In this document: piece after piece, positions 1-8,812 of the stretch | How the letters are laid out: the number at the start of each line of letters is the position of its first letter | Position numbering within the stretch: position 1 is the first letter of the stretch | Assembly: GCF_016909575.1 (NCBI RefSeq) | Contig: NZ_JAFBGA010000014.1 | Span: 1 to 64,000, forward strand | Direction of reading: 5' to 3' | Length of the DNA: 64,000 nt | Source: Streptomyces sp. HB132 | GTDB taxonomy: Bacteria; Actinomycetota; Actinomycetes; Streptomycetales; Streptomycetaceae | Position numbers and translations under genes: made by a program | Notes under the pieces: generated by a model | The model's input: only the letters and a program-made list of their open reading frames with translations | Databases searched by the model: none | Told to the model about the DNA's origin: nothing

Positions 1-297
1 ACTCTATCAGACTCTTTCGTGTCCGATTCCCGGCCGAAGCGGGATGCTGCTTTTTCGCTTTCCAGTTCTTCGCTTTCGCGTTTCCCTTTCCGGCGGTTCC
101 GACTTTACCAGACTCTTTTCCGTACCGTTTCCGGCCCGAATTTGATTCCGGCGACCTGTGGAGTGGTCTTTGCCTTTCGGCTGACTCGACTTTATCAGAA
201 GCAATTCGGCCGAAGCGAACCCGGCGTTTTGCTTGAAGAGAAGAATCGATCGGCTCTGCGAGGAGCGCGTCCTCTGCACGAGCGAGATGAACTTTAG
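1..297 (+). other. Low-GC, repeat-like stretch; possibly the tail of an unrecognised gene
   Basis: One plus-strand frame is open from the window edge to a TAG ending at 297, but its translation (rich in Ser, Phe, Arg and Leu) matches no family I know. The DNA is pyrimidine-rich and clearly lower in GC than the rest of the window. The motif CTCTATCAGACTCTTTCG near 2-19 recurs in degraded form near 105-118 (TTTACCAGACTCTTT) and 190-201 (GACTTTATCAGA), and each copy is followed by TTCC/CGG-rich sequence. This looks like a degenerate repeat rather than ordinary coding DNA. From 298 to 425 I see no gene. Confidence 0.3.
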
Positions 298-305
298 ACG
301 TTCAC

Positions 306-327
306 GAGCGAGCTGTCCAGCTCGTTC
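306..327. terminator. Short hairpin, possible terminator
   Basis: GAGCGAGCTG at 306-315 pairs with CAGCTCGTTC at 318-327 with one mismatch. The plus-strand side is followed by an A/T-richer run. It lies between the open stretch ending at 297 and the 3' end of the SpoIIM-like gene at 426, so it could serve either strand. No strong U-tract is present. Confidence 0.35.
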
Positions 328-425
328 TAACCGTTAAAATCTACCTCTCCACGCGAACTGTGTCAACAGTTTTTGTGGGCGACGAGCAGACTAGCAGCTC
401 AGCGGCCTCACTCGCACATCGGCTC

Positions 426-1433
426 TCAGGCCGCGGTGGGAAGCTCTGCGCTTCGCTCCTCAGGTGCCAGATCTCCGGTGTCGCCGGCGCGCGCGGCCCG
501 GCCCCCGAGAACGTAGACGTAGGCGAGAAAGGCCAGCTCAGCCAGGATGCCGATGGTGATACGGGCCCAGGTGGGGAGGCCCGACGGGGTGACGAAGCCT
601 TCGATGACACCGGAGACGAACAGGACCAGCGCCAGGCCGATGGCCATGCCTATCGCGGCTCGGCCCTGCTGGGCGAGGGCCGAACGCCGGGTGTGGGGGC
701 CGGGGTCGATGACCGTCCAGCCGAGGCGGAGGCCGGTGCCCGCCGCGACGAAGACAGCGGTGAGTTCGAGCAGACCGTGCGGGAGGACGAGCCCGAGGAA
801 GGTGTCCAGCCGGCCGGCCGAGGACATCAGGCCTATGCCGACAGCGAGGTTCAGCACGTTGACGAAGAGGATCCAGATCACCGGTATGCAGAGGAAGGCC
901 CCCAGCACCAGACACATGGCTGCCGCCTGGGCGTTGTTCGTCCAGACCTGAGCGGCGAACGAGGCGGCGGGGTGGCTGGAGTAGTACGTCTCGTACTCCC
1001 CGCCGGGCCGGGTCAGCGCGCGGAGGTCCTCCGGTGCGGCGATGGACGCCTGGACCTCGGGGTGTGTACCGATCCACCAGCCGATGACGGCCGCGAGCAG
1101 CGTGGAGAGCACAGCAGTCGGAATCCACCAGTGCCGCGAGCGGTAGACGGCGGCCGGGAACCCGGCGGTCAGGAATCCTGCGGCGTCGCGCCACGAAGCG
1201 CGGCGGGTACCCGTCACGGTGGAGCGAGCGCGGGCCACGAGCTGCGTGAGACGTGCGACCAGCATGGGGTCCGGGGCGCTGGACTGGATCAGGGACAGGT
1301 GTGTGGCGGTGCGCTGGTAAAGGGCGACCAGTTCGTCCGCCTCGTCGCCTGTCAGGCTGCGTCCGCGACGCAGGAGGTGGTCCAGGCGGTCCCACTCGAT
1401 GCGGTGGGTGGTCACGAAGACGTCGAGATCCAT
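426..1433 (-). CDS. Stage II sporulation protein M (SpoIIM) family membrane protein
   Basis: This 335-aa integral membrane protein of the SpoIIM/DUF95 family has a soluble N-terminal part of about 110 residues and then several hydrophobic segments. It includes the family-like stretch with GLVLPHGLLELTAVFVAAG in the third quarter. The start chosen is the ATG at 1433 (MDLDVFVTTHRIEW): this begin matches the family, whereas the open frame further upstream encodes low-complexity His/Gln/Arg sequence. The gene diverges from an RDD-family gene at 1557; SpoIIM and RDD genes are commonly paired in actinobacteria. Family members outside Bacillus have no settled biochemical role; some are linked to cell envelope or stress functions. 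The 123-bp gap to the RDD gene should carry both promoters. Confidence 0.88.
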   Translation of the reverse strand: MDLDVFVTTHRIEWDRLDHLLRRGRSLTGDEADELVALYQRTATHLSLIQSSAPDPMLVARLTQLVARARSTVTGTRRASWRDAAGFLTAGFPAAVYRSRHWWIPTAVLSTLLAAVIGWWIGTHPEVQASIAAPEDLRALTRPGGEYETYYSSHPAASFAAQVWTNNAQAAAMCLVLGAFLCIPVIWILFVNVLNLAVGIGLMSSAGRLDTFLGLVLPHGLLELTAVFVAAGTGLRLGWTVIDPGPHTRRSALAQQGRAAIGMAIGLALVLFVSGVIEGFVTPSGLPTWARITIGILAELAFLAYVYVLGGRAARAGDTGDLAPEERSAELPTAA

Positions 1434-1556
1434 GGTCGGCTGCTGCTCCAGGCATGGGTGCGTACGGGTCCGTACTACGGCGGCGCGCTGCGGGGTCAGC
1501 TTGGCAGACTGTGGTGCCCGGGGGCAGGGAAGGGCGGCGACGAGGGGTGGCTGGCG

Positions 1557-2498
1557 ATGAGTGAGCTCGTGACAGGGGAAGCGGTCGTACTGGGGTTGCA
1601 GCCGGCGAGGCTGCCCAGCCGGGCGTTGGCTGTGGCTATCGACCTCGCGGTGCTTCTGACCGTTTTCGTGCTGCTGTCCATCGGTCTGGCCGTGGCTGCC
1701 GTGACGCTCGACGAGGCCGCGGTCGCCGCGATCTCCGTCGCCTCGTTCCTTCTGGTGCTGGTGGGCGGGCCGGTGGCGGTCGAGACGCTCAGTCATGGCC
1801 GTTCGCTCGGAAAGCTTGCCTGCGGGCTCCGAGTGGTACGCGACGACGGCGGGCCGATCCGGTTCCGGCACGCGCTCGTGCGTGGGGCGATGGGGGTGGT
1901 CGAGATCCTGGGGACGTTCGGAGTGGTGGGCTGTATCGCCTCGTTGGTGTCAGCCCGTGGCCGCCGGCTCGGCGACGTGTTCGCGGGAACCCTCGTCGTG
2001 CGTGAGCGGGTGCCGGCCGGGCGGGCGCTCGCGGTACCGCCTCCTCCTCCCTGGCTCGTGGGCCGCTTCGCCCAGCTGGATCTTTCGGGCGTCCCCGAGG
2101 GTCTCTGGCTGGCCGTACGGCAATACCTGACCCGCATGAACCAACTCGACGTCACGGTGCGTGGATCCATGGCCGAGCGGCTGTCCTCGGACCTCGCCGC
2201 GCACACCGGCGTTCCGGTGCCCCAGGGGGTGCCGGCGGCCGCCTACCTGGCCGCAGTGGTGAACGAGCGCCAGGCCCGGGATGCCCGGCGGGTGGCCGCG
2301 GCAGCGGTCCGCGGCGGGCAGGTACCGGCGCCCTCACCTGTATCCATGGATCGCGAGTTCTCGGGTCACCACGAGCTCTCCGGTCATCGGCCGGCGGAGG
2401 GACGGACGGGAGAGGCCGGCACATCGGCGTCGGCTGCCACCGCCATGGACACGGGCACAGCCGCGCCGCGGACGACAGGGTTCGCCCCACCTTCCTGA
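1557..2498 (+). CDS. RDD family membrane protein
   Basis: The protein has 313 aa. The N-terminal two thirds holds a typical RDD domain: an early Arg in the first hydrophobic segment (PSRALAVAIDLAVLL), further membrane segments, and the closing motif with SARGRRLGDVFAGTLVV near residues 140-157, where the RRLGD element is diagnostic. The last third is soluble and rich in Ala, Pro, Ser and Thr. The ATG at 1557 follows a GAGGGG ribosome-binding element by about 10 bases. The frame is open far upstream, but that sequence is antisense to the SpoIIM gene and does not look like protein. RDD proteins are poorly characterised; transport or envelope stress roles are suggested for some. It pairs with the divergent SpoIIM gene. 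Confidence 0.86.
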   Translation: MSELVTGEAVVLGLQPARLPSRALAVAIDLAVLLTVFVLLSIGLAVAAVTLDEAAVAAISVASFLLVLVGGPVAVETLSHGRSLGKLACGLRVVRDDGGPIRFRHALVRGAMGVVEILGTFGVVGCIASLVSARGRRLGDVFAGTLVVRERVPAGRALAVPPPPPWLVGRFAQLDLSGVPEGLWLAVRQYLTRMNQLDVTVRGSMAERLSSDLAAHTGVPVPQGVPAAAYLAAVVNERQARDARRVAAAAVRGGQVPAPSPVSMDREFSGHHELSGHRPAEGRTGEAGTSASAATAMDTGTAAPRTTGFAPPS

Positions 2499-2628
2499 GC
2501 TCCAGTCCCTGAACCCGCACCTTCCTGAGCCCTCACCCGGCACAGCCCGGGCCGCTCGGGCCTCGGGAGCCCAAGCCTCTTGAACCACCGACGTCCGAGG
2601 TCCGGGTCCGGCCCGCGTCCTCAGGTCG

Positions 2629-3288
2629 TCAGGAGGCTTCGGTGCGGCGGGGCATGGCTGAGGGCGGCGATTCGAGGTGCTCGAGCTCGATCCCCGGCGC
2701 CGCGAGCACCACGTCGCCCGCGATGTGCACGGCGTACTGATCACCGGTGTCCAGTGCCGTGACCTGGTACTCGTCCACGATCAGAGGCCCGTTGTCAGTG
2801 GCGTGCGCTTCACTGTTCAGCAGCGACCAGGACTGGTCGACGGTACGGGGGGCGAGAACCGGGTCCGTGAAGGTGACCAGACGGACACGGGTCGCGGAAG
2901 AAGTGGGGGGATCGGAGGGAGCGGGGGAATCAGGAGTGAGGCGCAGGAGCCGGGCGGTGGCGACGAGGAAAGCGGGGGATGTGCCGGAGAAGGTGTGGGC
3001 GCGGACGTTGCCTTCGGTGGCGTGAGCGCCGGTGGGATCGGTTCGCACCCAGGTGACCCCGTCCAGGGCGGCACCGCGGATCTGCCAGCTCGCGGCGTGC
3101 AGTTCGAGGCGGATGGGGCGGCCGAGCTCGTCCAGAGCCAGATCGACGGAACCCAGGTGGGCGCCCGAAGGGGCCGTGGTCTGGGAGACGTAGCGCCAGC
3201 CCGAGGGGCCGGGCGCGCAGTGAAAGTGTTCTTCGCCGAGGGGGGTGTGGTCGTGGACATCGTGGAGCGAATAACGGCCGCGGGGCAT
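2629..3288 (-). CDS. Conserved hypothetical protein, 219 aa
   Basis: I do not recognise a named family. The protein is soluble-looking, with no signal peptide or membrane segment. The ATG at 3288 (MPRGRYSLHDVHDH) is preceded by GAAGGA with suitable spacing, which favours it over the longer open frame. Third-position GC is high and the protein is even in composition, so it is very likely a real gene. Notable are an N-terminal His-rich segment (HDVHDHTPLGEEHFHC) and a Trp-containing segment (GPSGWRYVSQ). It lies just downstream of ahcY on the same strand, but a strong hairpin at 3329-3365 separates the two, so it is probably not simply co-transcribed. It is convergent with the RDD gene, with 130 bp between them. 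Confidence 0.7.
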   Translation of the reverse strand: MPRGRYSLHDVHDHTPLGEEHFHCAPGPSGWRYVSQTTAPSGAHLGSVDLALDELGRPIRLELHAASWQIRGAALDGVTWVRTDPTGAHATEGNVRAHTFSGTSPAFLVATARLLRLTPDSPAPSDPPTSSATRVRLVTFTDPVLAPRTVDQSWSLLNSEAHATDNGPLIVDEYQVTALDTGDQYAVHIAGDVVLAAPGIELEHLESPPSAMPRRTEAS

Positions 3289-3328
3289 GGGGTCCTTCGG
3301 GTTCCTCGAGCTGTGCGGGTGAGGTACG

Positions 3329-3365
3329 GCGCAGGCCCCCGACACGGGGGTGCGGGGGCCTGCGC
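3329..3365 (-). terminator. Terminator hairpin after ahcY
   Basis: This is a perfect 13-bp stem, GCGCAGGCCCCCG at 3329-3341 and its complement at 3353-3365, with an 11-base loop. It sits about 50 bp downstream of the ahcY stop on the minus strand. There is no U-tract, as is usual for Streptomyces terminators. Confidence 0.65.
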
Positions 3366-3412
3366 TCCGACCTGCTGCTGAGGACTGCGCCGGCCGGTGG
3401 CCGACGGTCGGC

Positions 3413-4870
3413 TCAGTAGCGGTAGAGGTCGGACTTGTACGGGCCCTCGACCGGGACACCGATGTAGTCGGCCTGCTCCTGGCGCAGGGTCGTGAGCTTC
3501 ACGCCCAGCGCGTCGAGGTGAAGGCGCGCGACCTTCTCGTCCAGGTGCTTCGGCAGCACGTAGACATCGGTGGGGTACGCCTCGGGCTTCGTGAACAGCT
3601 CGATCTGGGCCAGGGTCTGGTCCGCGAACGAGTTGGACATGACGAACGAGGGGTGACCGGTGGCGTTGCCGAGGTTCAGGAGACGACCCTCGGACAGCAC
3701 GATCAGGACCTTGCCGTCGGCGAACGTCCAGGTGTGGACCTGCGGCTTGACCTCGTCCTTGACGACGCCGTCGATCTTCGCCAGGCCGGCCATGTCGATC
3801 TCGTTGTCGAAGTGACCGATGTTGCCGACGATGGCCTGGTGCTTCATCCGGGCCATGTCGGAGGCCATGATGATGTCCTTGTTGCCCGTCGTCGTGACGA
3901 AGATGTCCGCGGTCTCCACCACGTCGTCCAGCGTCGTGACCTGGTAGCCGTCCATCGCGGCCTGCAGGGCGCAGATCGGGTCGACCTCGGTGATGATCAC
4001 CCGGGCGCCCTGGCCACGGAGGGACTCCGCACAGCCCTTGCCCACGTCGCCGTAGCCGCAGACGACGGCGGTCTTGCCGCCGATCAGGACGTCGGTGGCG
4101 CGGTTGATGCCGTCGATCAGCGAGTGACGGCAGCCGTACTTGTTGTCGAACTTCGACTTGGTGACAGCGTCGTTGACGTTGATCGCCGGGAAAAGGAGGG
4201 TGCCGTCGCGGTGCATCTCGTAGAGCCGGTGGACACCGGTGGTGGTCTCCTCGGTCACGCCGCGGATCTCGGACGCCAGCTGGGTCCACTTCTGCGGGGA
4301 CTCGCCGAGGGTGCGGTTCAGCAGGGTGAGGATGTAGGCGTACTCCTCGCTGTCCGCGGTGGACGGGTCCGGAGCTTCGCCGGCCTTCTCGAACTCGACG
4401 CCCTTGTGGACGAGGAGGGTGGCGTCACCACCGTCGTCGAGGATCATGTTCGGGCCGCCGGTGGGGGTGTTCGGCCAGGTCAGAGCCTGCTCCGTGCACC
4501 ACCAGTACTCCTCCAGGCTCTCGCCCTTCCAGGCGAAGACCGGGACGCCGGCGGGGGTGTCGGGGGTGCCGGTCGGACCGACCGCGATGGCGGCGGCGGC
4601 GTGGTCCTGCGTGGAGAAGATGTTGCAGGAGGCCCAGCGGACCTCGGCGCCCAGCGCGACGAGGGTCTCGATGAGTACAGCGGTCTGCACCGTCATGTGC
4701 AGCGAACCGGTGACCCGGGCGCCGGCCAGCGGCTGCGTGGCGGCGTACTCCTTGCGGATCGACATCAGGCCGGGCATCTCGTGCTCGGCGAGGGTGATCT
4801 CCTTGCGCCCGAAGGCGGCGAGGGAGAGGTCTGCGACCTTGAAGTCCTGGCGATTGGCGGCCGTCGTCAT
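3413..4870 (-). CDS. ahcY: Adenosylhomocysteinase (S-adenosyl-L-homocysteine hydrolase)
   Basis: This cytoplasmic, NAD-dependent enzyme converts S-adenosylhomocysteine to adenosine and homocysteine, relieving product inhibition of methyltransferases in the activated methyl cycle. It has 485 aa, the usual length for actinobacterial forms, which carry the insertion relative to short bacterial homologues. Visible signatures are the N-terminal segment with MPGLMSIRKEYA, the NAD-binding loop GYGDVGKGCAE, and the conserved C-terminal end with KSDLYRY. The start is the ATG at 4870 (MTTAANRQDFK), preceded by GAGGAG about 8 bases upstream. The gene stands alone: the CDF transporter gene upstream is on the same strand but 262 bp away, and a hairpin follows. 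I checked the leader for a SAH riboswitch core and did not see one. Confidence 0.97.
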   Translation of the reverse strand: MTTAANRQDFKVADLSLAAFGRKEITLAEHEMPGLMSIRKEYAATQPLAGARVTGSLHMTVQTAVLIETLVALGAEVRWASCNIFSTQDHAAAAIAVGPTGTPDTPAGVPVFAWKGESLEEYWWCTEQALTWPNTPTGGPNMILDDGGDATLLVHKGVEFEKAGEAPDPSTADSEEYAYILTLLNRTLGESPQKWTQLASEIRGVTEETTTGVHRLYEMHRDGTLLFPAINVNDAVTKSKFDNKYGCRHSLIDGINRATDVLIGGKTAVVCGYGDVGKGCAESLRGQGARVIITEVDPICALQAAMDGYQVTTLDDVVETADIFVTTTGNKDIIMASDMARMKHQAIVGNIGHFDNEIDMAGLAKIDGVVKDEVKPQVHTWTFADGKVLIVLSEGRLLNLGNATGHPSFVMSNSFADQTLAQIELFTKPEAYPTDVYVLPKHLDEKVARLHLDALGVKLTTLRQEQADYIGVPVEGPYKSDLYRY

Positions 4871-5132
4871 AACGGGCTGCTCCTCGTAGTGGGTCGAGGG
4901 TGGGCTGGCTGGCTCTGCGGCGATCACGGGCACACGAATGCCCGGGCGATCCGCAGTGCAGTCCGTCGGAGGCCCTCTCTCCCTCGGCCGGCCCGCTTCC
5001 GCGAACCGATCGACCGCCATCAGCAGCGACGTCTGGTACTTCCCCGAATCTACACCGAACGGCCCAGTGAGCCCCAGCCCGCCTGTGCGGCGGCGTGGGT
5101 CACAGGGCCGTTCGGGGCTGATCCTCAGCAGG

Positions 5133-6128
5133 TCAGTGGCCGGATCCGGCCGGTACGCCGTCGGGGGACGCGGGGCCGCCCGGGGCCTTGCCGGGGTTGC
5201 TGCCGGCCGCCGCGGCTGCCTCGTCGTAGATGTCGGGTTCGAGGTAGATGACCCGGGCGATCGGGACCGCCTCACGGATCCGGTTCTCGGCGGCGTTGAT
5301 CGCGTCCGCGACCTCGGCGGCGGACTCCTCGGCACGCACCGCGATCTTGGCTGCGACCAGAAGCTCTTCCGGACCGAGGTGGAGCGTGCGCATGTGGATG
5401 ACGCGGGTGACGGTGTCCCCGTCGACCACCGAGGCGTGGATCTTCTCGACGTCCTCGATACCGGCCGCCTCACCGAGCAGCAGTGACTTCGTCTCGGCGG
5501 CGAGGACGATCGCGATCACGATCAGCAGGATGCCGATGCACAGGGTGCCGATGCCGTCCCACACCCCGTTGCCGGTGCCCAGTGCGAGGCCGACGCCTCC
5601 GAGAGCCAGGATCAGGCCGACGAGCGCGCCGAGGTCCTCGAGGAGGACGACCGGGAGCTCGGGTGCCTTGGCCCGGCGGACGAACTGCGTCCAGGTCAGC
5701 TTGCCGCGGGTCTGGTTGGACTCCGCGATGGCCGTACGGAAGGAGAAGCCCTCGGCGATGATCGCGAAGACCAGCACGCCGACAGGCCAGTACCAGGCCT
5801 CGATCTCGTGCGGGTCCTTGATCTTCTCGTAGCCCTCGTAGATGGCGAACATGCCGCCGACGGAGAACAGGACGATGGAGACGAGAAAGGCGTAGATGTA
5901 GCGCTCGCGCCCGTAGCCGAAGGGGTGCTGCGGGGTCGCCTCGCGCTTGGCCTTCTTGCCGCCGAGCAGCAGGAGTCCCTGGTTGCCCGAGTCCGCCAGT
6001 GAGTGGACGCTCTCCGCCAGCATCGACGACGAGCCACTGAAGAGGAACGCCACGAATTTGGCCACTGCGATCGCGAGGTTGGCGGCGAGTGCCGCCACGA
6101 TCGCCTTGGTTCCGCCTGACGCGCTCAT
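5133..6128 (-). CDS. Cation diffusion facilitator (CDF) family transporter
   Basis: The protein has 331 aa and is predicted to export a divalent metal (Zn, Fe or similar) across the cytoplasmic membrane in exchange for protons. It has an N-terminal membrane domain with several helices, including the segment with AESVHSLADSGNQ, where the paired Asp/His-type residues of CDF metal sites lie. The cytoplasmic C-terminal domain contains HMRTLHLGPEELLVAAK. A long insertion around AEGFSFRTAIAESN is typical of the FieF-like branch with an extra cytoplasmic loop. The ATG at 6128 is preceded by GAAGGG about 11 bases away. It lies just downstream of manA on the same strand (86 bp), so read-through is plausible. 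The metal cannot be told from sequence. Confidence 0.9.
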   Translation of the reverse strand: MSASGGTKAIVAALAANLAIAVAKFVAFLFSGSSSMLAESVHSLADSGNQGLLLLGGKKAKREATPQHPFGYGRERYIYAFLVSIVLFSVGGMFAIYEGYEKIKDPHEIEAWYWPVGVLVFAIIAEGFSFRTAIAESNQTRGKLTWTQFVRRAKAPELPVVLLEDLGALVGLILALGGVGLALGTGNGVWDGIGTLCIGILLIVIAIVLAAETKSLLLGEAAGIEDVEKIHASVVDGDTVTRVIHMRTLHLGPEELLVAAKIAVRAEESAAEVADAINAAENRIREAVPIARVIYLEPDIYDEAAAAAGSNPGKAPGGPASPDGVPAGSGH

Positions 6129-6214
6129 GAGTGCCTGGTGTCCCTTCCTCGGTGCTGCGGCACGGGCGCCGCTCACGGCCGGACATTGTTGCAGCCGCTG
6201 GTGCGGACCGTACG

Positions 6215-7393
6215 TCAGACCACCACGGTCGCGCGGAACAGTGTTCCCGTACCGGCCACTTCGACCGTTTCGTCCGCGGGGACGAACACGGATTCGCCGG
6301 GAGCGAGGCCGGTCTCCCCCACCCGCGGGGCACCTGCGGTGCAGAGCAGGATCTGCGGGGTGGCGGCTGTGAGGTCGGCGGGGGCGCCGCCGGACGGCAG
6401 GACGTAGCGCGACAGCCGGAATTCGTCGACCGGCGTCTCGTACAGCTCCTCGCCGGACGGTGACGCCTCCGGGCGCAGGATGCCGGGCTCGGTGGCTTCG
6501 AAGCGGACGATGCGCAGCAGTTCGGGGACGTCGACGTGCTTCGGGGTGAGGCCGCAGCGCAGCACGTTGTCGGAGTTGGCCATGATCTCGACACCCAGGC
6601 CGCCGAGGTAGGCGTGCGGCACACCTGCTCCGAGGAACATGGCCTCGCCGGGCTGGAGTTGGACGTAGTTCAGCAGCATGGCCGCGATGACGCCCGGGTC
6701 GCCGGGGTAGTGGTGGGCGATCTGGGCGTACGGGGCGTGGGCACCGCCGAGCCGCTCTGCGGCCGTGGTGGCGTCGGCGACGGTGTGTGCCATCTCGTCG
6801 GGGTCCGCGGTGAGGATCGCCGTGAGGACCTCTCGCAGCGCCCCGTCCTCGGGACGCGCGCGGAGCAGGTCCACGTAGGGCTTGAGGGAGTCGACGCCGA
6901 GGGCCGCTATCAGGTCGGCGGCCTCGGCGGGCCGGCGGAACCCGCACAGCCCGTCGAAGGGCGTGAGCGCGCAGATCAGCTCGGGCTTGTGGTTGGCGTC
7001 CTTGTAGGTGCGGTGCGGCGCGTCCACGGGGACGCCCCGGCGCTCCTCGTCCGCGTATCCCTCCTGCGCCTGCGTGAGGTCGGGGTGCACCTGGAGGGAC
7101 AGCGGGGCGCCCGCGGCGAGCAGCTTGAGCAGGAAGGGGAGGCGGGGGCCGAAGGCGCGGACCGCGGCGGGTCCGAGTTCTCGCTCGGGGTCGGCCGCGA
7201 TGACGTCCGTGAGGGGCCGCTCCCCCGGTCCGCTCGGTCCGGCCGGGCGGGTCAGCCGTGAAGGGGCTCCCGGGTGGGCTCCCATCCACATCTCGGCTTG
7301 CGGTTCGCCGGTCGGGGCTGTGCCGAGCAGCTCGGGGATGGCCGTGGTGGAACCCCAGGCGTAGGGGCGCACGGTGTTGGAGAGCCGGTCCAT
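6215..7393 (-). CDS. manA: Mannose-6-phosphate isomerase, class I
   Basis: This 392-aa cupin-fold zinc enzyme interconverts fructose-6-phosphate and mannose-6-phosphate, the entry to GDP-mannose synthesis. Diagnostic segments are YAWGSTTAIPELLG near the N-terminus, LPFLLKLLAAGAPLSLQVHPD (zinc-binding Gln/His), and DANHKPELICALTPFDGLCGF (Glu and Lys of the active site). A later AMFLGAGVPHAYLGGLGVEIMANSDN segment holds another metal-binding His. The ATG at 7393 (MDRLSNTVRPYAWG) is the natural family start. It forms a same-strand run with the SIS-domain gene (56 bp upstream), the Trm112-like gene and manB, suggesting one sugar-phosphate operon. Confidence 0.95.
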   Translation of the reverse strand: MDRLSNTVRPYAWGSTTAIPELLGTAPTGEPQAEMWMGAHPGAPSRLTRPAGPSGPGERPLTDVIAADPERELGPAAVRAFGPRLPFLLKLLAAGAPLSLQVHPDLTQAQEGYADEERRGVPVDAPHRTYKDANHKPELICALTPFDGLCGFRRPAEAADLIAALGVDSLKPYVDLLRARPEDGALREVLTAILTADPDEMAHTVADATTAAERLGGAHAPYAQIAHHYPGDPGVIAAMLLNYVQLQPGEAMFLGAGVPHAYLGGLGVEIMANSDNVLRCGLTPKHVDVPELLRIVRFEATEPGILRPEASPSGEELYETPVDEFRLSRYVLPSGGAPADLTAATPQILLCTAGAPRVGETGLAPGESVFVPADETVEVAGTGTLFRATVVV

Positions 7394-7449
7394 GGAGATG
7401 AGTCCTCGTGGGATGCGCGGGGCGTGGGTGCCCAGGGGCGAGTGGGCGG

Positions 7450-8589
7450 TCAGGTCCGGTTGTCGGAGGCCAGGGAGGCGTAGACGGCCGCGAAATCCGT
7501 GACCGCGAGGAGTTCGGCGAGGGCTTCGAGCTCGCTGCTGCCCTCCTCCGGTTCGAGTTCGCTGATGGCCGTGTCGTGGCTCAGGGCCAGCTCACGGGCG
7601 GCCGGGCTCGCGGTCAGGCCGCCGGCGGGCCGGTCGCGGAGCAGGACGACCCGGGCCCGCATGGCCTCGGGCTCGTCCACCCGGTCCCGGAAGAAGTCGT
7701 CGGGGTCGGCTCCCGCGGCGAACGCTCCGGCGAGCAGCCCCCCGTGGGAGGGCAGCGCCTGCGGGAGCTCGGCCACGAGCGCCGGGCGCCCGGCGAGCTC
7801 GGCCAGGACGGCGGCGAACCGGCGCCCGACGGGGCCGGCCGCGTCGCCCTCCGTCCAGACGAGGGGCAGGCTGTCGGCGAGCTCCGCGGCGAGGGTCTTG
7901 GCCGGGTTGCTGTACGTGGCGATGGCGGGTCCGCAGCGCTCGGCGGTGCGGTCGAGCCGGTCTGCGACCTTCTGCAGCTTGTCCGGGGGCGCGTCGATCA
8001 GGCCCACCCGGTCGAGCAGGGCGAGCAGCGGGGTGAGCAGCGCCCAGAGCGTGCCGGGTCCGGCCGCCGAGGTCTCGGCGTCGTACTCGCCGTGCGGAGC
8101 GGCCGCCATGGGTACGACGAGTCCATGGACCCCGTCGACGGCCTTGCGCAGCGGGGACCGGACGGGTGCGACGGCGACGACGGTGCAGCCGCGGCGGTAC
8201 GCCTGCTCGGCGAGCAGCGCGAGGCCGGGTTCCGAACCGTCGGCCGTCGCGATGAGCAGCAGATCCACGGAGCCGGCCCAGCCGGGCAGCGTCCAGCGCA
8301 GCGCTCCCGCGGCTGCGGCGACCCCGGTGGGGCGGATCGCGGTGACGGGTGCGGAGGCCCCCGCGAGGGCCCCGATCAGGTCGGCGACGCCTGACGCGGC
8401 GGTGCCGGGTCCCGCGACGAGGACGGCGCGGGGCCGGCCTTCGGGGGCCAGGGCCCCTATTCCCGCCTCGGCGGCGTGCCGGGCGGCGGTGCGGACGCGG
8501 GCCCCGGCCTCGGCGGCGCCGCGCAGCAGATCCCGCCGGTCGGCTCGGGCCAGGGCGTCCGGTGCGTCGAGCAGCGACTCGTCGAGCAT
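7450..8589 (-). CDS. SIS-domain protein, phosphoglucose/phosphomannose isomerase-like
   Basis: The protein has 379 aa. The N-terminal half carries a sugar-isomerase (SIS) fold: VLVAGPGTAASGVADLIGAL and a second strand-helix unit around DLLLIATADGSEPGLALLAEQAYRRG. The C-terminal half resembles the PGI C-terminal domain (VWTEGDAAGPVGRRFAAVLAELAG). The family is related to archaeal bifunctional phosphoglucose/phosphomannose isomerases. Streptomyces members lie beside manA and manB, but whether they are active isomerases is not established. It starts with the ATG at 8589 and is followed 56 bp later by manA. The Trm112-like gene ends 40 bp upstream, in keeping with a single transcript. Confidence 0.85.
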   Translation of the reverse strand: MLDESLLDAPDALARADRRDLLRGAAEAGARVRTAARHAAEAGIGALAPEGRPRAVLVAGPGTAASGVADLIGALAGASAPVTAIRPTGVAAAAGALRWTLPGWAGSVDLLLIATADGSEPGLALLAEQAYRRGCTVVAVAPVRSPLRKAVDGVHGLVVPMAAAPHGEYDAETSAAGPGTLWALLTPLLALLDRVGLIDAPPDKLQKVADRLDRTAERCGPAIATYSNPAKTLAAELADSLPLVWTEGDAAGPVGRRFAAVLAELAGRPALVAELPQALPSHGGLLAGAFAAGADPDDFFRDRVDEPEAMRARVVLLRDRPAGGLTASPAARELALSHDTAISELEPEEGSSELEALAELLAVTDFAAVYASLASDNRT

Positions 8590-8629
8590 GGTGGTGGGCC
8601 TCCGATCACCGTGCTGATCAGGGTGCGGG

Positions 8630-8812
8630 TTACGCGGGGCGGCGTGCCTCGTCGACCAGGAGCACCGGGATACCGTCCCGGACCGGGTAGGCGAGCCCGC
8701 AGTCCGTGCCGGTGCAGACCAGCTCGGGGCTTTCGGCCGCGGACCGGTCGTCGAGCCCGGCGTGGCAGGCCGGGCAGGCGAGGATCTCCAGGAGGCCGGC
8801 TTCGAGCGGCAT
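8630..8812 (-). CDS. Trm112-family zinc-ribbon protein
   Basis: This 60-aa protein has a CPAC pair near residue 13 and a second pair in VCTGTDCG near residue 33, followed by the family ending YPVRDGIPVLLVDEAR. It matches the Trm112/YcaR family. Eukaryotic Trm112 activates methyltransferases; the role of bacterial members is largely unknown. The ATG at 8812 (MPLEAGLLEILACPACH) follows a GAAGGGACC element. It lies between manB upstream and the SIS gene downstream on the same strand. Confidence 0.88.
   Translation of the reverse strand: MPLEAGLLEILACPACHAGLDDRSAAESPELVCTGTDCGLAYPVRDGIPVLLVDEARRPA

Noticed and set aside
4871..5060. Possible SAH riboswitch in the ahcY leader
   Set aside because: SAH riboswitches precede ahcY in some bacteria, but I could not find the conserved core (GAGGAGCGCUGC-like) on the minus strand here.
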